Source: Muribaculaceae bacterium (GTDB lineage Bacteria; Pseudomonadota; Alphaproteobacteria; Rs-D84). Taken from it: a DNA stretch of 64,000 bases. The notes beneath the pieces are model-generated. The model worked only from the letters and a program-made list of their open reading frames with translations. It was not told where the DNA came from and did no database searches. Position numbers and translations under genes: made by a program. Where the stretch lies: contig JAMPEH010000006.1 in assembly GCA_023665245.1 (NCBI GenBank), positions 30,455 to 94,454 on the forward strand, given 5' to 3'. This document shows positions 1 through 10,000 of the stretch, one piece after another (the first letter of the stretch is position 1; each line of letters starts with the position of its first letter).

Positions 1-1847
1 TCCCCAGCCTTGCCAATCTCGATTGACACGAACGCGGCTGCAAGTTCATCGAACTCGATGGTGGTTAACCGAGAACCATTCAGCTTGGTACAGTCACCCT
101 TTCGGATCGATACGTTCTTCAGGGTTCCGCCACTGAGGATCTTCTTGAGCTTTGTCATCCTCGGAGACAGAGCCGTGCCGTACCGGTAGACGAACACCTT
201 GTTGTAGTTTGTAACCAACTGGCATCTGTCAGCGGATACTTTGGTGATCGGGAACGGGAACTTCTGGTGAGTGATCACCAGTTCCTGCCCGTTGAGGAAG
301 AGGTACTTGTGCTTATACATCTTGGGAAGACGGAATGCGAAGTGGTGGCGCTTACGGTTCTCGTCCTCGAACTCTACTGTGTACTTAAGAACCCGATCGG
401 TGCGGGTCGACACATCGTCGATCTTGATGTTCTTATTCAGATACATAGCGGGTTTTACGCCGGAGAAGTGCATCAGGATGCTTACAACATCGTGCTGCAT
501 GAGTGTCTTCTCGTAAACCTCTTCAAACCGCTGCCCCTTAATGTGGGTGAGGGAGGGGTTGATGGTGTTCGCCAGGACCGGAACATCCGGGATCTCCGTC
601 GCGCCCTCTTCTTCGATCAGTTCCTTGATCGGCTTATCACCAATTTTCAACTCAGAATACTTCTTTTTCAACATCTCATTGCGCTTTTGAGACTGAACGG
701 AGCGACCTTCCATCTGGGCGGTCATCAGCACGTCGACATCTTCAGGGCTAAGGGTTGCCGTATCGGCAACAACCTCTTCGGTCTCTTCCTGAGGCGCGAC
801 TATGGGAGGCTGATTTTTCGAGGACTTAGGCGCTGCAGCAGTCTTTTGAGCATTAGACTTTGCTACGACCTTCTTTGCAACGGCCGCCACCTTCTTGGCC
901 TGCTCCTGACTGAGGGAGGAGCTATCGATCTTGGCGATCTTTTCGATTTGCTCAACAGCCAGAACCTCCTTGGTTTTTGCCTCAGCCTTTACCAGAGAAG
1001 AAGCACTGGCGTCGTCTTCATCATCCGGATCCTCAACATCATCGTCGCCGTCGCCAATGTTTCTGCGGTTCTTGAGCTTTGTCATGTAGGTCTTATACAC
1101 ACCACGAATAAACCCACTCGCATCATCGGCGTCTTTCTCAGGAATACCATCCGCGTTCAGTTTGACGAAGAGGTTCCCATCTGCCAGTACCACAGTACCG
1201 AACGACTTGAGGGTGCTGACATTTGTGAGAGCATTGAGGATATGCCCCATGCAGTTGGGACTGATAGGGCGGTAAAGATACTCAGGGTTGACGTAGTCCT
1301 CCTGAGTGAACCAGAGGTTCATCGGGATGATTATGGTGGTTTCATAATCACCGAGGTCCTTGATTCTGCCGATTTCTTTCAGGAGCTCCTGAATGAGAAC
1401 CTGGGACTTAATGTTTGCCTTGCGACGATCCTTCTCGTTGCTGAGGATAGTCTCGAACACATAGTTCATCTCGATATACACGTTGAGTCTCTTCAGGGGG
1501 TCCATTGTTCCATTTGGGTTGAACTGGGTCACGCCGTCAACGTCCTTCAGATTCCCGCTCTTATTCTTGGCCAGCATTGCAGTAATTTCCCCGTCTCCAT
1601 TGAACTTCAGGATCTGCTGGCCCTTAGCCTGAAGCTGAATAGTCCACCGTCTGGGAATATAGTACTTGCTGAGATAACGACACCGGAACACCTTGGAGCT
1701 GTCAAGGAACTGAACCCCCTGTTCCATTGTCGGAGCAAGTACAATGTAAGCCTGCCCCTTCTTGGGGAGCTTTGCGGTCTCGGGCATAATGACGGGCGTC
1801 TTCACTCGATATACGGTGAAATCATCGAGGAACTTTAGCTGCACCAT
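1..1847 (-). CDS. RNA polymerase beta-like protein, N-terminal part (cut by window edge)
   Basis: At least 615 codons are open; the gene runs off the left edge, so the C-terminus is unseen. The ATG at 1847 follows AAGAAAGGATG. Around residues 500-530 the sequence FRLPKMYKHKYLFLNGQELV followed by ITHQKF resembles the bacterial beta segment [22 protein letters not shown]. This is the main basis for the call. Residues about 262-281 are an acidic linker (GDGDDDVEDPDDEDD), followed by a long Lys/Ala-rich stretch to about 350, so the beta-like part follows an N-terminal domain of unknown role. A beta' N-terminal gene at 36.5-38.1 kb in the same window supports a phage-encoded multisubunit polymerase. 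Whether beta is split, as in AR9-type phages, cannot be seen. Another DNA-binding or virion protein is possible. Confidence 0.55.
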   Translation of the reverse strand, partial: MVQLKFLDDFTVYRVKTPVIMPETAKLPKKGQAYIVLAPTMEQGVQFLDSSKVFRCRYLSKYYIPRRWTIQLQAKGQQILKFNGDGEITAMLAKNKSGNLKDVDGVTQFNPNGTMDPLKRLNVYIEMNYVFETILSNEKDRRKANIKSQVLIQELLKEIGRIKDLGDYETTIIIPMNLWFTQEDYVNPEYLYRPISPNCMGHILNALTNVSTLKSFGTVVLADGNLFVKLNADGIPEKDADDASGFIRGVYKTYMTKLKNRRNIGDGDDDVEDPDDEDDASASSLVKAEAKTKEVLAVEQIEKIAKIDSSSLSQEQAKKVAAVAKKVVAKSNAQKTAAAPKSSKNQPPIVAPQEETEEVVADTATLSPEDVDVLMTAQMEGRSVQSQKRNEMLKKKYSELKIGDKPIKELIEEEGATEIPDVPVLANTINPSLTHIKGQRFEEVYEKTLMQHDVVSILMHFSGVKPAMYLNKNIKIDDVSTRTDRVLKYTVEFEDENRKRHHFAFRLPKMYKHKYLFLNGQELVITHQKFPFPITKVSADRCQLVTNYNKVFVYRYGTALSPRMTKLKKILSGGTLKNVSIRKGDCTKLNGSRLTTIEFDELAAAFVSIEIGKAG

Positions 1848-1901
1848 GTTATGCTCACATCCTTTCTTTCGAGAAATACTTGACGCACAATAATAGTATA
1901 C

Positions 1902-1916
1902 GTTATAGAGCTGTTC
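1902..1916 (-). promoter_or_regulatory. AACA-N4-TATAAC promoter element for the beta-like gene
   Basis: On the minus strand GAACA, GCTC, TATAAC. The spacing and sequence match the element found at many other starts in this window. It lies 55 bases before the ATG at 1847. An overlapping TATACT is also present. Confidence 0.5.
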
Positions 1917-1937
1917 GATAAAGTAAAAACACATGAA

Positions 1938-1952
1938 GCCCTCTCTGAGGGC
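1938..1952. other. short hairpin between divergent genes
   Basis: GCCCTC-TCT-GAGGGC forms a perfect six-pair stem between the leftward beta-like gene and the rightward tail operon. It is not followed by a clear T-run on either strand, so it may be a leader or insulating structure rather than a terminator. Confidence 0.35.
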
Positions 1953-1983
1953 AGTTTAGCCTTTGTTTACTGATTTCTATGCC

Positions 1984-1997
1984 AACAAATTGATAAT
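1984..1997 (+). promoter_or_regulatory. AACA-N4-GATAAT promoter element
   Basis: AACA, AATT, GATAATG, with the spacing seen elsewhere, 23 bases before the ATG at 2020. It is the best promoter candidate for the tail operon that starts here. The leader would be short. Confidence 0.4.
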
Positions 1998-2019
1998 GCC
2001 AAAGAAAGGAAGGAATGCT

Positions 2020-2334
2020 ATGAGTATGGATGTGAGGGCTCTCCTCATGAAGAAGAGTGAGGAGAAGAGCAACTCCAACCGGCGTGTCGTCATGAAGGAT
2101 GTCAATCGCGATCTGATGGTGGCGCTGCTGGCCATCCCGGTATACGGGAAAGAAGCCCGCGATGAGGAGATCTTGTCCGTCATCATCAATGCCGGCACGC
2201 ATGACGTGAGCGACACGATCACCAAGCTTCGGGAGAACTACAACAAGCTGGTGGCTGAGAAGAAGGTCAAGAAGACCAAGGCCGGCGGTGTCCGCGATCT
2301 CGATGGCTACATGGTCCTCGTCCCCAGACCGTAA
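2020..2334 (+). CDS. hypothetical small charged protein
   Basis: The 104-residue product starts at the ATG following AAAGAAAGGAAGG; an in-frame upstream ATG at 1963 has no ribosome binding site. I recognise no family. It is Lys/Arg/Glu-rich and probably helical, with a hydrophobic patch (LMVALLAIPVYG, residues about 32-43) and a basic C-terminal segment KKVKKTKAGG. It is the first gene of an operon leading into spike and PAAR genes, 14 bases upstream of the next start, so a role in tail or baseplate assembly is plausible but unproven. Confidence 0.7.
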   Translation: MSMDVRALLMKKSEEKSNSNRRVVMKDVNRDLMVALLAIPVYGKEARDEEILSVIINAGTHDVSDTITKLRENYNKLVAEKKVKKTKAGGVRDLDGYMVLVPRP

Positions 2335-2348
2335 AGTGAGGTGATCGT

Positions 2349-2657
2349 ATGGTCGAGCATGGTGAGCCGAGTAACTCCCTGCAGATGATGGGGATACACC
2401 GGTCTGAGCTCGAAAGTCTCGGGGGTAAGACTGTTCTGATCTATCAGGGGAACAAGATGGTTATTATCATCCCTGACAGTATCGACTTTACATCGCTTGA
2501 TGTTATCGCCAAGACAAAGGATATCACGGTTAAAGCAAACGACATCCGCATCGTGTGTGATAGCATCACCATTGAAGCAAACACAGTTGATATCACGGCC
2601 GATGTTACAATTCATGGAAACTTTACAACCGAGGGCGGCCAGGTCCACCTCAACTGA
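2349..2657 (+). CDS. baseplate spike-like protein (beta-helix type C-terminus)
   Basis: The 102-residue product starts at the ATG after GAGGTG. The C-terminal half is a run of short alternating beta strands (ITVKANDIRI, SITIEANTVDITADVTIHG) ending in GNFTTEGGQVHLN. This pattern is typical of intertwined beta-helix or OB/beta tips of phage tail spikes (gpV, gp45 and gp5 C-terminal class). The next gene, 12 bases downstream, is a PAAR protein, the cap that sits on such spikes, which strongly supports the role. It would act at the distal end of the tail tube in membrane or wall penetration. It is shorter than a full gp5 or gpV; the OB-like N-terminus seems minimal. The exact family is inferred from composition. 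Confidence 0.65.
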   Translation: MVEHGEPSNSLQMMGIHRSELESLGGKTVLIYQGNKMVIIIPDSIDFTSLDVIAKTKDITVKANDIRIVCDSITIEANTVDITADVTIHGNFTTEGGQVHLN

Positions 2658-2669
2658 TAGGAGGTACGC

Positions 2670-2960
2670 ATGGCAGCAGCAACACGACTTGGGGATTGCT
2701 GTACAGGTCACGATGCCTGTCCCGCGGTTCCTCTCGTAGAAGCAAGCGGAGATGTTCATGTGAATGGACGTGGTGCCGGTCGTGTCGGAGACCATTACTC
2801 ATCACATGGATGCATTGTGCACCCCGGGCACCAGGACGTTATCGCGTCTGGTAGCTCGTCCGTTTTCATCAACGGCAGGCCTGCTGCTCGAACTGGTGAT
2901 TCAGTATCGATCGGCGGTGCGGTCCGGGATGGGAGCGGCGACGTTTTTATTGGCGGATAG
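2670..2960 (+). CDS. PAAR-domain spike tip protein
   Basis: The 96-residue product starts at the ATG after a strong AGGAGG. It begins AAATRLGDCCTGHDACP and continues through Gly-rich turns with conserved VNGRGAGRVGD, IASGSSSVFINGRPAARTGD and a closing GSGDVFIGG. This is the PAAR repeat pattern known from T6SS and phage spike caps: three beta hairpins meeting at a sharp metal-binding tip. Cys and His residues (C9, C10, H13, C16, H42, C48, H51) could coordinate the tip metal. The length is typical for stand-alone PAAR proteins. Its presence implies a contractile tail. Confidence 0.93.
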   Translation: MAAATRLGDCCTGHDACPAVPLVEASGDVHVNGRGAGRVGDHYSSHGCIVHPGHQDVIASGSSSVFINGRPAARTGDSVSIGGAVRDGSGDVFIGG

Positions 2961-2994
2961 CCAAATCTGTAAAATGAAATAGGAGGAAACAATC

Positions 2995-3504
2995 ATGAGC
3001 GAGAAGAAAAATGTTATGGCGAGCGTTGACGCCATCATCGAGGATCTCAAGAAGAACCCGTCCAGCCGGTTCTCCAAGTCCGATTTCCAGGGGCTGGTCT
3101 ACGCCGTCCTGGCCGACAAGGAGTTCAAGGCCAAGAAGTGGTTGCTGAAGAACGACCAGCTGGTTGAGGATTCTGCCGACATCGAGGGCGGCCTGCGCAA
3201 GTTCATGGATAAGCTGCTGAAGCATGCTGGCATGACCAAGGACAGCGAGCGTGCGGCCATCATCGACAGTTTCGAGTTCGGCGCCCGCGACGTGGAATGG
3301 GTATCCGACGCCGTGGACGAGGCCATGTACATCTACACCGAGTGCGGCAAGAACATGCGCATCTTCCGGGATAAGATGCTCAACCTGAGCATCCGCAAGA
3401 TGACCCGCTCCGGCAAGTACGACGGCAAGGTTACATACAAGAAGAGCGTGGTCGACCGCGCCCTGGCTCTGGAGAAACGCCGTGCCAAGAAGGGCGACGC
3501 CTAA
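2995..3504 (+). CDS. hypothetical protein of the tail operon
   Basis: The 169-residue product starts after AGGAGG. I recognise no family. It is mostly helical and charged, with a C-terminal basic tail (LALEKRRAKKGDA). Codons are strongly biased to C- or G-ending forms (AAG, CTG, GGC, GCC), more than in the neighbouring giant gene, which suggests an abundant protein. The stop codon overlaps the next start (TAATG), so the two are probably translationally coupled. Lying between the spike tip and the tape-measure-like gene, it may be a tail assembly or tube protein, but this is only context. Confidence 0.7.
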   Translation: MSEKKNVMASVDAIIEDLKKNPSSRFSKSDFQGLVYAVLADKEFKAKKWLLKNDQLVEDSADIEGGLRKFMDKLLKHAGMTKDSERAAIIDSFEFGARDVEWVSDAVDEAMYIYTECGKNMRIFRDKMLNLSIRKMTRSGKYDGKVTYKKSVVDRALALEKRRAKKGDA

Positions 3505-3923
3505 TGGCGGGCCTCACATTGCGGGAGGTCTTCGATCAGATCGGATCGTGCGGAGCTTCATTGCGGCGCGAGCCTGACATCAAGATTCCTGGTGTCGAGC
3601 ATGTTGTGATGCACGACGAGGCTGCCGATGACCTTAAGAGCATCATCGACGTGGCATCAAAGTCTAAGAATGCCGAAGGGCGCGACAGCATCGAAGTGAT
3701 GGTCCAGTTACGCATCGACCTGAAGGACAATACCCTTCAGCGAGTATATCCCATTCTTCGCAATGGTAGTCTCCAGACGATGCGGATAAAGACCCACAAC
3801 GGTTGTCCGACTATCGGTGAAATGGCCGATGCTGATGAACGCAGGACAAACAAGGCACTGTTCGGCGGAAGCAGTCGATACACCGGTGTCATTGCGATAG
3901 AAGATCCCCCGAGCGAGAATTGA
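3504..3923 (+). CDS. hypothetical protein, coupled to the preceding gene
   Basis: The 139-residue product has an ATG overlapping the upstream stop in TAATG. No family recognised. The middle part alternates hydrophobic and polar residues (IEVMVQLRIDLKDNTLQRVY), suggesting beta structure; the end is polar. It is the last gene before a strong terminator, so the unit from about 2.0 to 3.9 kb forms one operon with the spike and PAAR genes. A baseplate or tail assembly role is inferred from position only. Confidence 0.65.
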   Translation: MAGLTLREVFDQIGSCGASLRREPDIKIPGVEHVVMHDEAADDLKSIIDVASKSKNAEGRDSIEVMVQLRIDLKDNTLQRVYPILRNGSLQTMRIKTHNGCPTIGEMADADERRTNKALFGGSSRYTGVIAIEDPPSEN

Positions 3924-3930
3924 ATAGATA

Positions 3931-3966
3931 AACCCCTCCCCGAAATGGGGAGGGGTTGTCTTATTT
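3931..3966 (+). terminator. rho-independent terminator
   Basis: AACCCCTCCCC, loop GAAAT, GGGGAGGGGTT, then TGTCTTATTT. An 11-pair stem directly after the stop at 3923 closes the spike/PAAR operon. Confidence 0.9.
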
Positions 3967-3970
3967 GCGC

Positions 3971-3987
3971 GAACATCCTTATATATG
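3971..3987 (+). promoter_or_regulatory. GAACA-N4-TATATA promoter element for the giant tail gene
   Basis: GAACA, TCCT, TATATATG lies just after the terminator and 24 bases before the ATG at 4010, with AAAGAAAGGG as ribosome binding site. It is one of the clearest examples of the recurrent element. Confidence 0.65.
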
Positions 3988-4009
3988 TCAAAAGAAAGGG
4001 TGAGTAACC

Positions 4010-7000
4010 ATGCCTGGCAGAACTGATAACATGACAAAGGATATTCGAGCAGGTCTTCATGCAGCGGCTGCAAAAGGTGGCAAGTACTTTAAGGGTACTG
4101 CCAAACTATTCCTCGCATCTGGGTCCGAGTTCGTTGGCAATCAGCTTCCGACCGTAGGGGCAATGGTTGAAACCAATAGGGAGCTTCTTCAGGATACGGC
4201 GAAGTTCCTGAGGAACCCGGTAGATACGGTTAACCGCACCATCAATAAGGCAATGGGGACCGATGACTTTAAGGCTCTCCAGAAGTTTGCCAAGAACATG
4301 GTCGCGGACCTGAGGTCTGGCGATTTGTACGACCCTGACCGTATGCGATCCTCCTTTGGTGAAACCATCGACGGCTTACTGGATGACTTCGGCGACTTCG
4401 ATATGTCCGGCTTCGATGCCGAGGGCGAATGGCAGGAACCCGAGGATTCTGGGGACTTCGAGAAGGACGCTGCGCTTGCGGAGTCCCAGGAGAAAGCTGC
4501 CGATACCCGTACCTCGGCAACCATTGAGGCCATCGGCCTCGGTACCGACGCTGTAGTGAATACAGCAAACGCGAATGCTCAGACCAATATTCGACTTTCG
4601 CTGAAGCAGCATTCTCAGCTTATGGCTGGAATGCAGAATATGGTTACACAGCAAGCGGCAACTCTGCAGGCTGTGAACCAGACCGCGGTATCAATTCTTG
4701 ATGTGTCCCGTGAGGCCCACCAGCAGATCATGGCCGGTATTAACGGGATCTCTACAATCCTGCAGAGGATTGAACAGAACACCGCACCGGTTAAGCCTGA
4801 ACGTGCTACGGCCAGGGAGGAACTTGAGATCATTGGACCCAACGGTGAGCTCAACGTTACGAACTGGCTGAAGCAGGTCAAGAAGAACGCTGACGATAAG
4901 TACAACATCAGTAGCATGATGACAATGGCGACCGGCGGTATGAGCATTTCGTCTCTGCTTGAGCAGGTCGGCGATAACCCGTGGCAGCTCGTTTCCGATG
5001 CACTTCTTCAGCGGATGCTCCCGCCGTCTCTGAAGAAACAATTTGAAGTAACTGGCAAGAAGCTTGAGGGATTTTTCCCTGCACTCCTGTCTAAGATGAA
5101 TGACCGGGGCAAGAAGTATGGTTCCGGTGAGAGCACAAAGATCACTGACTTCCTGGCCGGTTTGTTTGGCCATGAGGAGCGGTCTAAGAGAGCGGTTGAT
5201 ACGTCTGTGAAGGAACCCTCTGCTCAGGCAGTATTCACTAACCGCACGGCGACTGCAATCGAGCAGGTTATCCCGATGTGGCTCTCCAAGATCTACACCG
5301 CACTGACTGGTGAGGATGAGAAGATCTTCGACTATGGGGCTGGTAAATTCACAAGAGTTGTCGATGTCCTTGCTAAGACGTCCAATGACGTGAATGACCT
5401 GGCCAACCGTATGGGAACCGCTGCCGGGAACTTTATTGATCTCGCAAAGTCGGTCAAGTTTGAGAAAGTGGAAGACGAAGAGGACTTCCACAAGTATCTG
5501 TACAAGTACCTGCAGCGGCAGGCTGAAACAAGCGGGTTTATCGATCCGTTTGTGTCCAAGGAAAAGTTCAAAGAGACCATGCCCGGCGGGGCGAAGAATG
5601 AGGAGCTGTACTACAATATCATCAACACGGCTCTTCGCAAAATGGACCGGACTGATCTCTTGGCGCTGTCGTCTGAGATTCAGAGCGCGCGTCAATCCAG
5701 AAACCGCGCCAACCCGATTATCAACAACCGACTGCGTGACAATGGTACCATGATTGCGTTTGGTGACGTGATCGATAGTCTGACCGCGCGGTCAGTGATC
5801 AGCGGATCCCAGGATACCGCATACGGGCTATACGGTGATGACCTGCAGAAGGTTCTCGATAAGCGCAAAGAGAGAATTATTGCTGCCGGAGGGCCTCAGG
5901 CATCGAACATCCACCTGAATGACATTTCCAGCATCCTTAAGCGTGGTATTATCACGTACACCTACATCATGGGCAGTGCGTACTCCGCCGAGGGAATTCC
6001 TGATCATATTAGGAAGAATCTCACGATCGCTGAGGATGTGTCCAGGAAGGAGCAGCAGCGGCAGGACGAAATTGCCCAGAAGAAGACAGATGCTGATCTG
6101 AGAGAGAAAGCTGCGGCAAGACGTCGTCAGGAAGAGCGGGATGCCAAAGTAGGGAACATCAATCGTGCACCGGATGAGTATTATGTGAATGGTGAAACTG
6201 ACCAAGGGTACATCGCCCAACGGATGACTGAAGGGAGGTTACGCCAACGGACGAGCACTGATACCATCTTCGACAATCCTGAGCTTGAGCGCTCTGAGCG
6301 CGGAACTTATGACGCCGGTCAACGGCGGCTTAGGGAAGAAATGGCCCGCCTGTCTCGGGATGTAAACGGGCGTCTCGATAATGGCCGTGTCAAGGGATTC
6401 CTGGATAAAGCAAGGGAGTATGGAAAGGCGCCGTTTGAACTTGTTGAGAACGGGCTAAAGCTGGTAGACAGCTTCCTTTTCAGAATCTTGTATGGGGAGG
6501 ATGCCTCTGATGTAATGCTCGATGAGCACAAGCTTCCCTCTATTCTCGATTCTGTCCGCATCAACATCAAGGCCCAGTGGCTTGAGGCGGGCAACTGGTT
6601 TGCTCGGAATATCGGCGAGCCTTTGAAGAAGAGTCTGTTCGATAACGACGAGGGCATTATCCCTCGTATTGCCGACAGGCTTAACGAGAAGGTTGTTGAA
6701 CCGGTTAAAGAGCGCGCCAGGGATTACAAGAATAAGCTGATCGGCGCCCGTGAAGTTGGCGAAGATGGCAAACCCATAGGAGACTACAAGGGCGGTCGAT
6801 TCAGTGACCAGATCAATCGACTGCGTCATCGTGCCGATGACATTAAGTCCGGGACCTCTGGTAAGATCACCAGTGGTGTCATGGGAACTGTTAACCGGTG
6901 GCTCTATGGTGATAATGTCGAGGGGAAGGGTGTCGGCCATAGCCTGCAGCAGGTTGGTACGACCAAGACTACCCGTGGTTATACTGATAGGACTGGTTAT

Positions 7001-10000
7001 CATGAGGAAGAAGTTGAGACCCCGATTCTGGCGGATGTCCAAGAATTTACCGGTATCATCGGAAGCTTGAAGCGCAAAGCTCTTGATCTGCGTGGCATGC
7101 TATTCGGTGAGGACGAGAATGGTGACGACCATGATTCCTGGAATAAGTTCACCTTAGTTAAGGATGAGCTGAGCAAGGCGTTTCCTGATATGACTATCGG
7201 TGCCGGAATTGGTCTGCTTGGGAGTTTCTTCCTTCCCGGCGGTCCTATTCTTGGCGCAATGCTTGGGTCTGCTGGCGGGTTCGTGGCATCGTCCGAGAAG
7301 TTTAAGTCCTATCTCTTTGGCGATGTGGCCGAGGAGGATCGAGTCGAGTTCAACTGGGAGACCGGTAAGATCGACAAGAAAGTTACGGCAAAGACCCGCA
7401 AGGGTGGAATTATTAACCAAGAAATTTACGATGCCTTTAAGAAGTTCGCTCCGAATATTGCAATCGGTAGTGGGCTTGGTATTGTAGGCAGCCTGTTCCT
7501 TCCGGGTGGCCCGTTTATTGGAGCTTTGGCCGGTGGCATCGGCGGGATGGTATCAGCATCCGATCGGATGAAACAGCTTCTGTTCGGAACCTACACCGAT
7601 GAGGATGGCAATGAGCAAGATGGCCTACTCGGCCCTAAAACACGAGAGGCCATTAAAAACGCGGCTGGTCCGGCTCTTGGTGGTGCAGTCCTTGGCGGCA
7701 CGGCATGGTCGATGATTTCCAGCCTCGGTATTATTCCCGGCCTATCTCTGCTTCCCGGTGGTCCTATCTTCGCTATGCTCGGTGGCATCACTGGTGCCAT
7801 GAATGCCGATGCTATTAAGAATTTCTTCTTTGGTACCGAGGAAGAGACTACTGAGAATGTAACGGATGAGAGCGGGAACGTAACTGGTACCCGTAAGGTG
7901 AAGAAGCGCATTGGCGGCCTGTTCGGAAGAGCGTTTGATTTCGCGAGAGACAAAATGCTCAATCCGTTTGCAGAGAGGCTTAATAAAGCTGGCGAAAAGG
8001 TCGGAGAGTGGTTCAATGCGTCGGTGGTAACGCCGTTCCAGAACGCAATCCAGCCGATGAAAGACCAGATGAAGCGGGCTGGCACTGCCATTAGCGATTC
8101 CATGAAAAACATTGGCGAGAAGATCAAGGATTCGATCGACAAGGTGTTCGAGAAGAATGTCGGTCAGCCTATGGGTGAGTTCTTCAAAGAAAAGATCATC
8201 AAGCCGATGGATGAAGCAGCAAAGAAGATCTTCAGCACTCTTGGCAAAATCATCGGAAGCATCATCTCTGCTCCGTTCAAAGCCCTGGAGTTTATTGCTA
8301 CTGGAACGATTGGCGGCAAATCTCTTGAGGATCTTCAGGATGAGAGGGCCGCTGCCAAGAAGGCGAAGGAGGCAGAGCGCGATCGGAAACGTGCTGACCG
8401 TACGAAAGGTCGTCTCGGTCGGATCTGGGGTCGCACGGGCGGTAGGCTCGGTAAGATTCTCGGTAAATACGTACCTGGTCAGACCGCTGATACCACAACC
8501 GATAGTGAGACCTCTGAGGCAACTGCCGGTGAAACTCCAAAGAATGGATTCTTCGCAAACCTCAAGGATCGAATCTTCAATAGAGGACAGACGCCTGAGG
8601 AAGGTGAGGTCTCCCCGTTTGATACGGTAGGGAATGCCGCCCCGGAGGCTGCCGGAAAGACCTATACCCCTAACAGCAAGTCGAATGATTCTGAGATGCT
8701 TGGCCCTGACGTGAATCGTAATCGTCAAAGAGAGGCTAACGAATCCGCTGCGCGTGATGAACGTGATCGGAGAGAAGAGTCTCAGCAGTCCGAGCGCGAT
8801 CGACTTGCTCAGAAGGCCGCTCAGCGTAATAAGAACCAGTCGACTACAAGTTCCGGCACTGATACCACAACCGATAGTGAGACCTCTGAGGCAACTGCCG
8901 GTGAAGATGGTGGAAGTGCCAAGAAGAAAGGTGCATTTAGCCGTAAGAGCAATAACGAGTACCTGAAGTCCATCGATAAGCATATCTCCAAAATCTACGA
9001 TGAGATCAAGGGCCAGCTCGGCGGCAGTGGCTGGAACATCGCCTACATTAAAACGCTGCTCGATAAGCAATTCGGGAAACTCAGTGCTGAGGAACTTCCT
9101 GAGGAGATGGAGGGCAGTAAGAAGGTCAAGAAGCGTCGTGGTATCATCGGTAAGATGGTCGATCGTGTGGAAGGGCTGTTCAGTGCGGTAACTGACCGGG
9201 TCGGCAATGTCATTGACAAAGCTGTCGGTTTTGTTGTTGCGCCGTTTAAGGCTATCGGTAAAGTTGTCGGGTTCCTTAAGGATGCAGTTGTTGGCGCTGC
9301 CAATACTATCTGGAGCGTTGTTAAAACGCTCGGCGCTGCAGCAGGTGAACTGCTGAAGGGCGCGGCGAAGGGGCTTGGCGAAATCATGGTTGGTGTTGGC
9401 GAAACGATCAGGGCTGCTGCACCTTCCATCGGAAAAGCGCTCGGAGATGTATTGTCCACGTTCACCGGTGTGCTCAGTGATGGTATCCTGGCAACGTCTG
9501 CTGTTGTCCGTGGACTTGTTGAGAGTGCCGCAACTATTGCTCCTGATATCGCAGCGATGGCCTGGAAGGGCATGAAGACCGTCGGAAGTCTCATTGGCAA
9601 GGGTGTTGGTTTCCTCGCCAAGGGTATGGCTGAAGGCGTGACCGGATTGTTCAAGAAGGTCTTTGGTGGCGATAAGGATAAAGAAGGTGGAAAGGGCAAG
9701 GGTAAACATCTCAAGATCAAAGGGCCGGTTCCGATTGCTATCAGCACTGAGGGTGATGGCCCTGATCGAGTCCAATACCCGTTCATCAGCACCGCTGCTC
9801 CGGTAATGCCGACGCACGCTATTCCGGTGTACCTGGTCGGAGCATTTGACAGCGCTGTTGTGACCGCAAAACTTTTGGGTGATACAGATTCCCCGGCTGA
9901 ACCTGATACGCAAAACCCGGTCTCCCCGACCCCAGCAGGGACGGCCAGCCCCGCTGTTCCAGCTCTCGGTAGCGCTGATACAGTTGGCGATGAGACCGTG

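Noticed and set aside
267..1838. Long plus-strand open frame opposite the beta-like gene
   Set aside because: No ribosome binding site; composition is that of an antisense shadow; the minus-strand protein has a good start and family-like segment.
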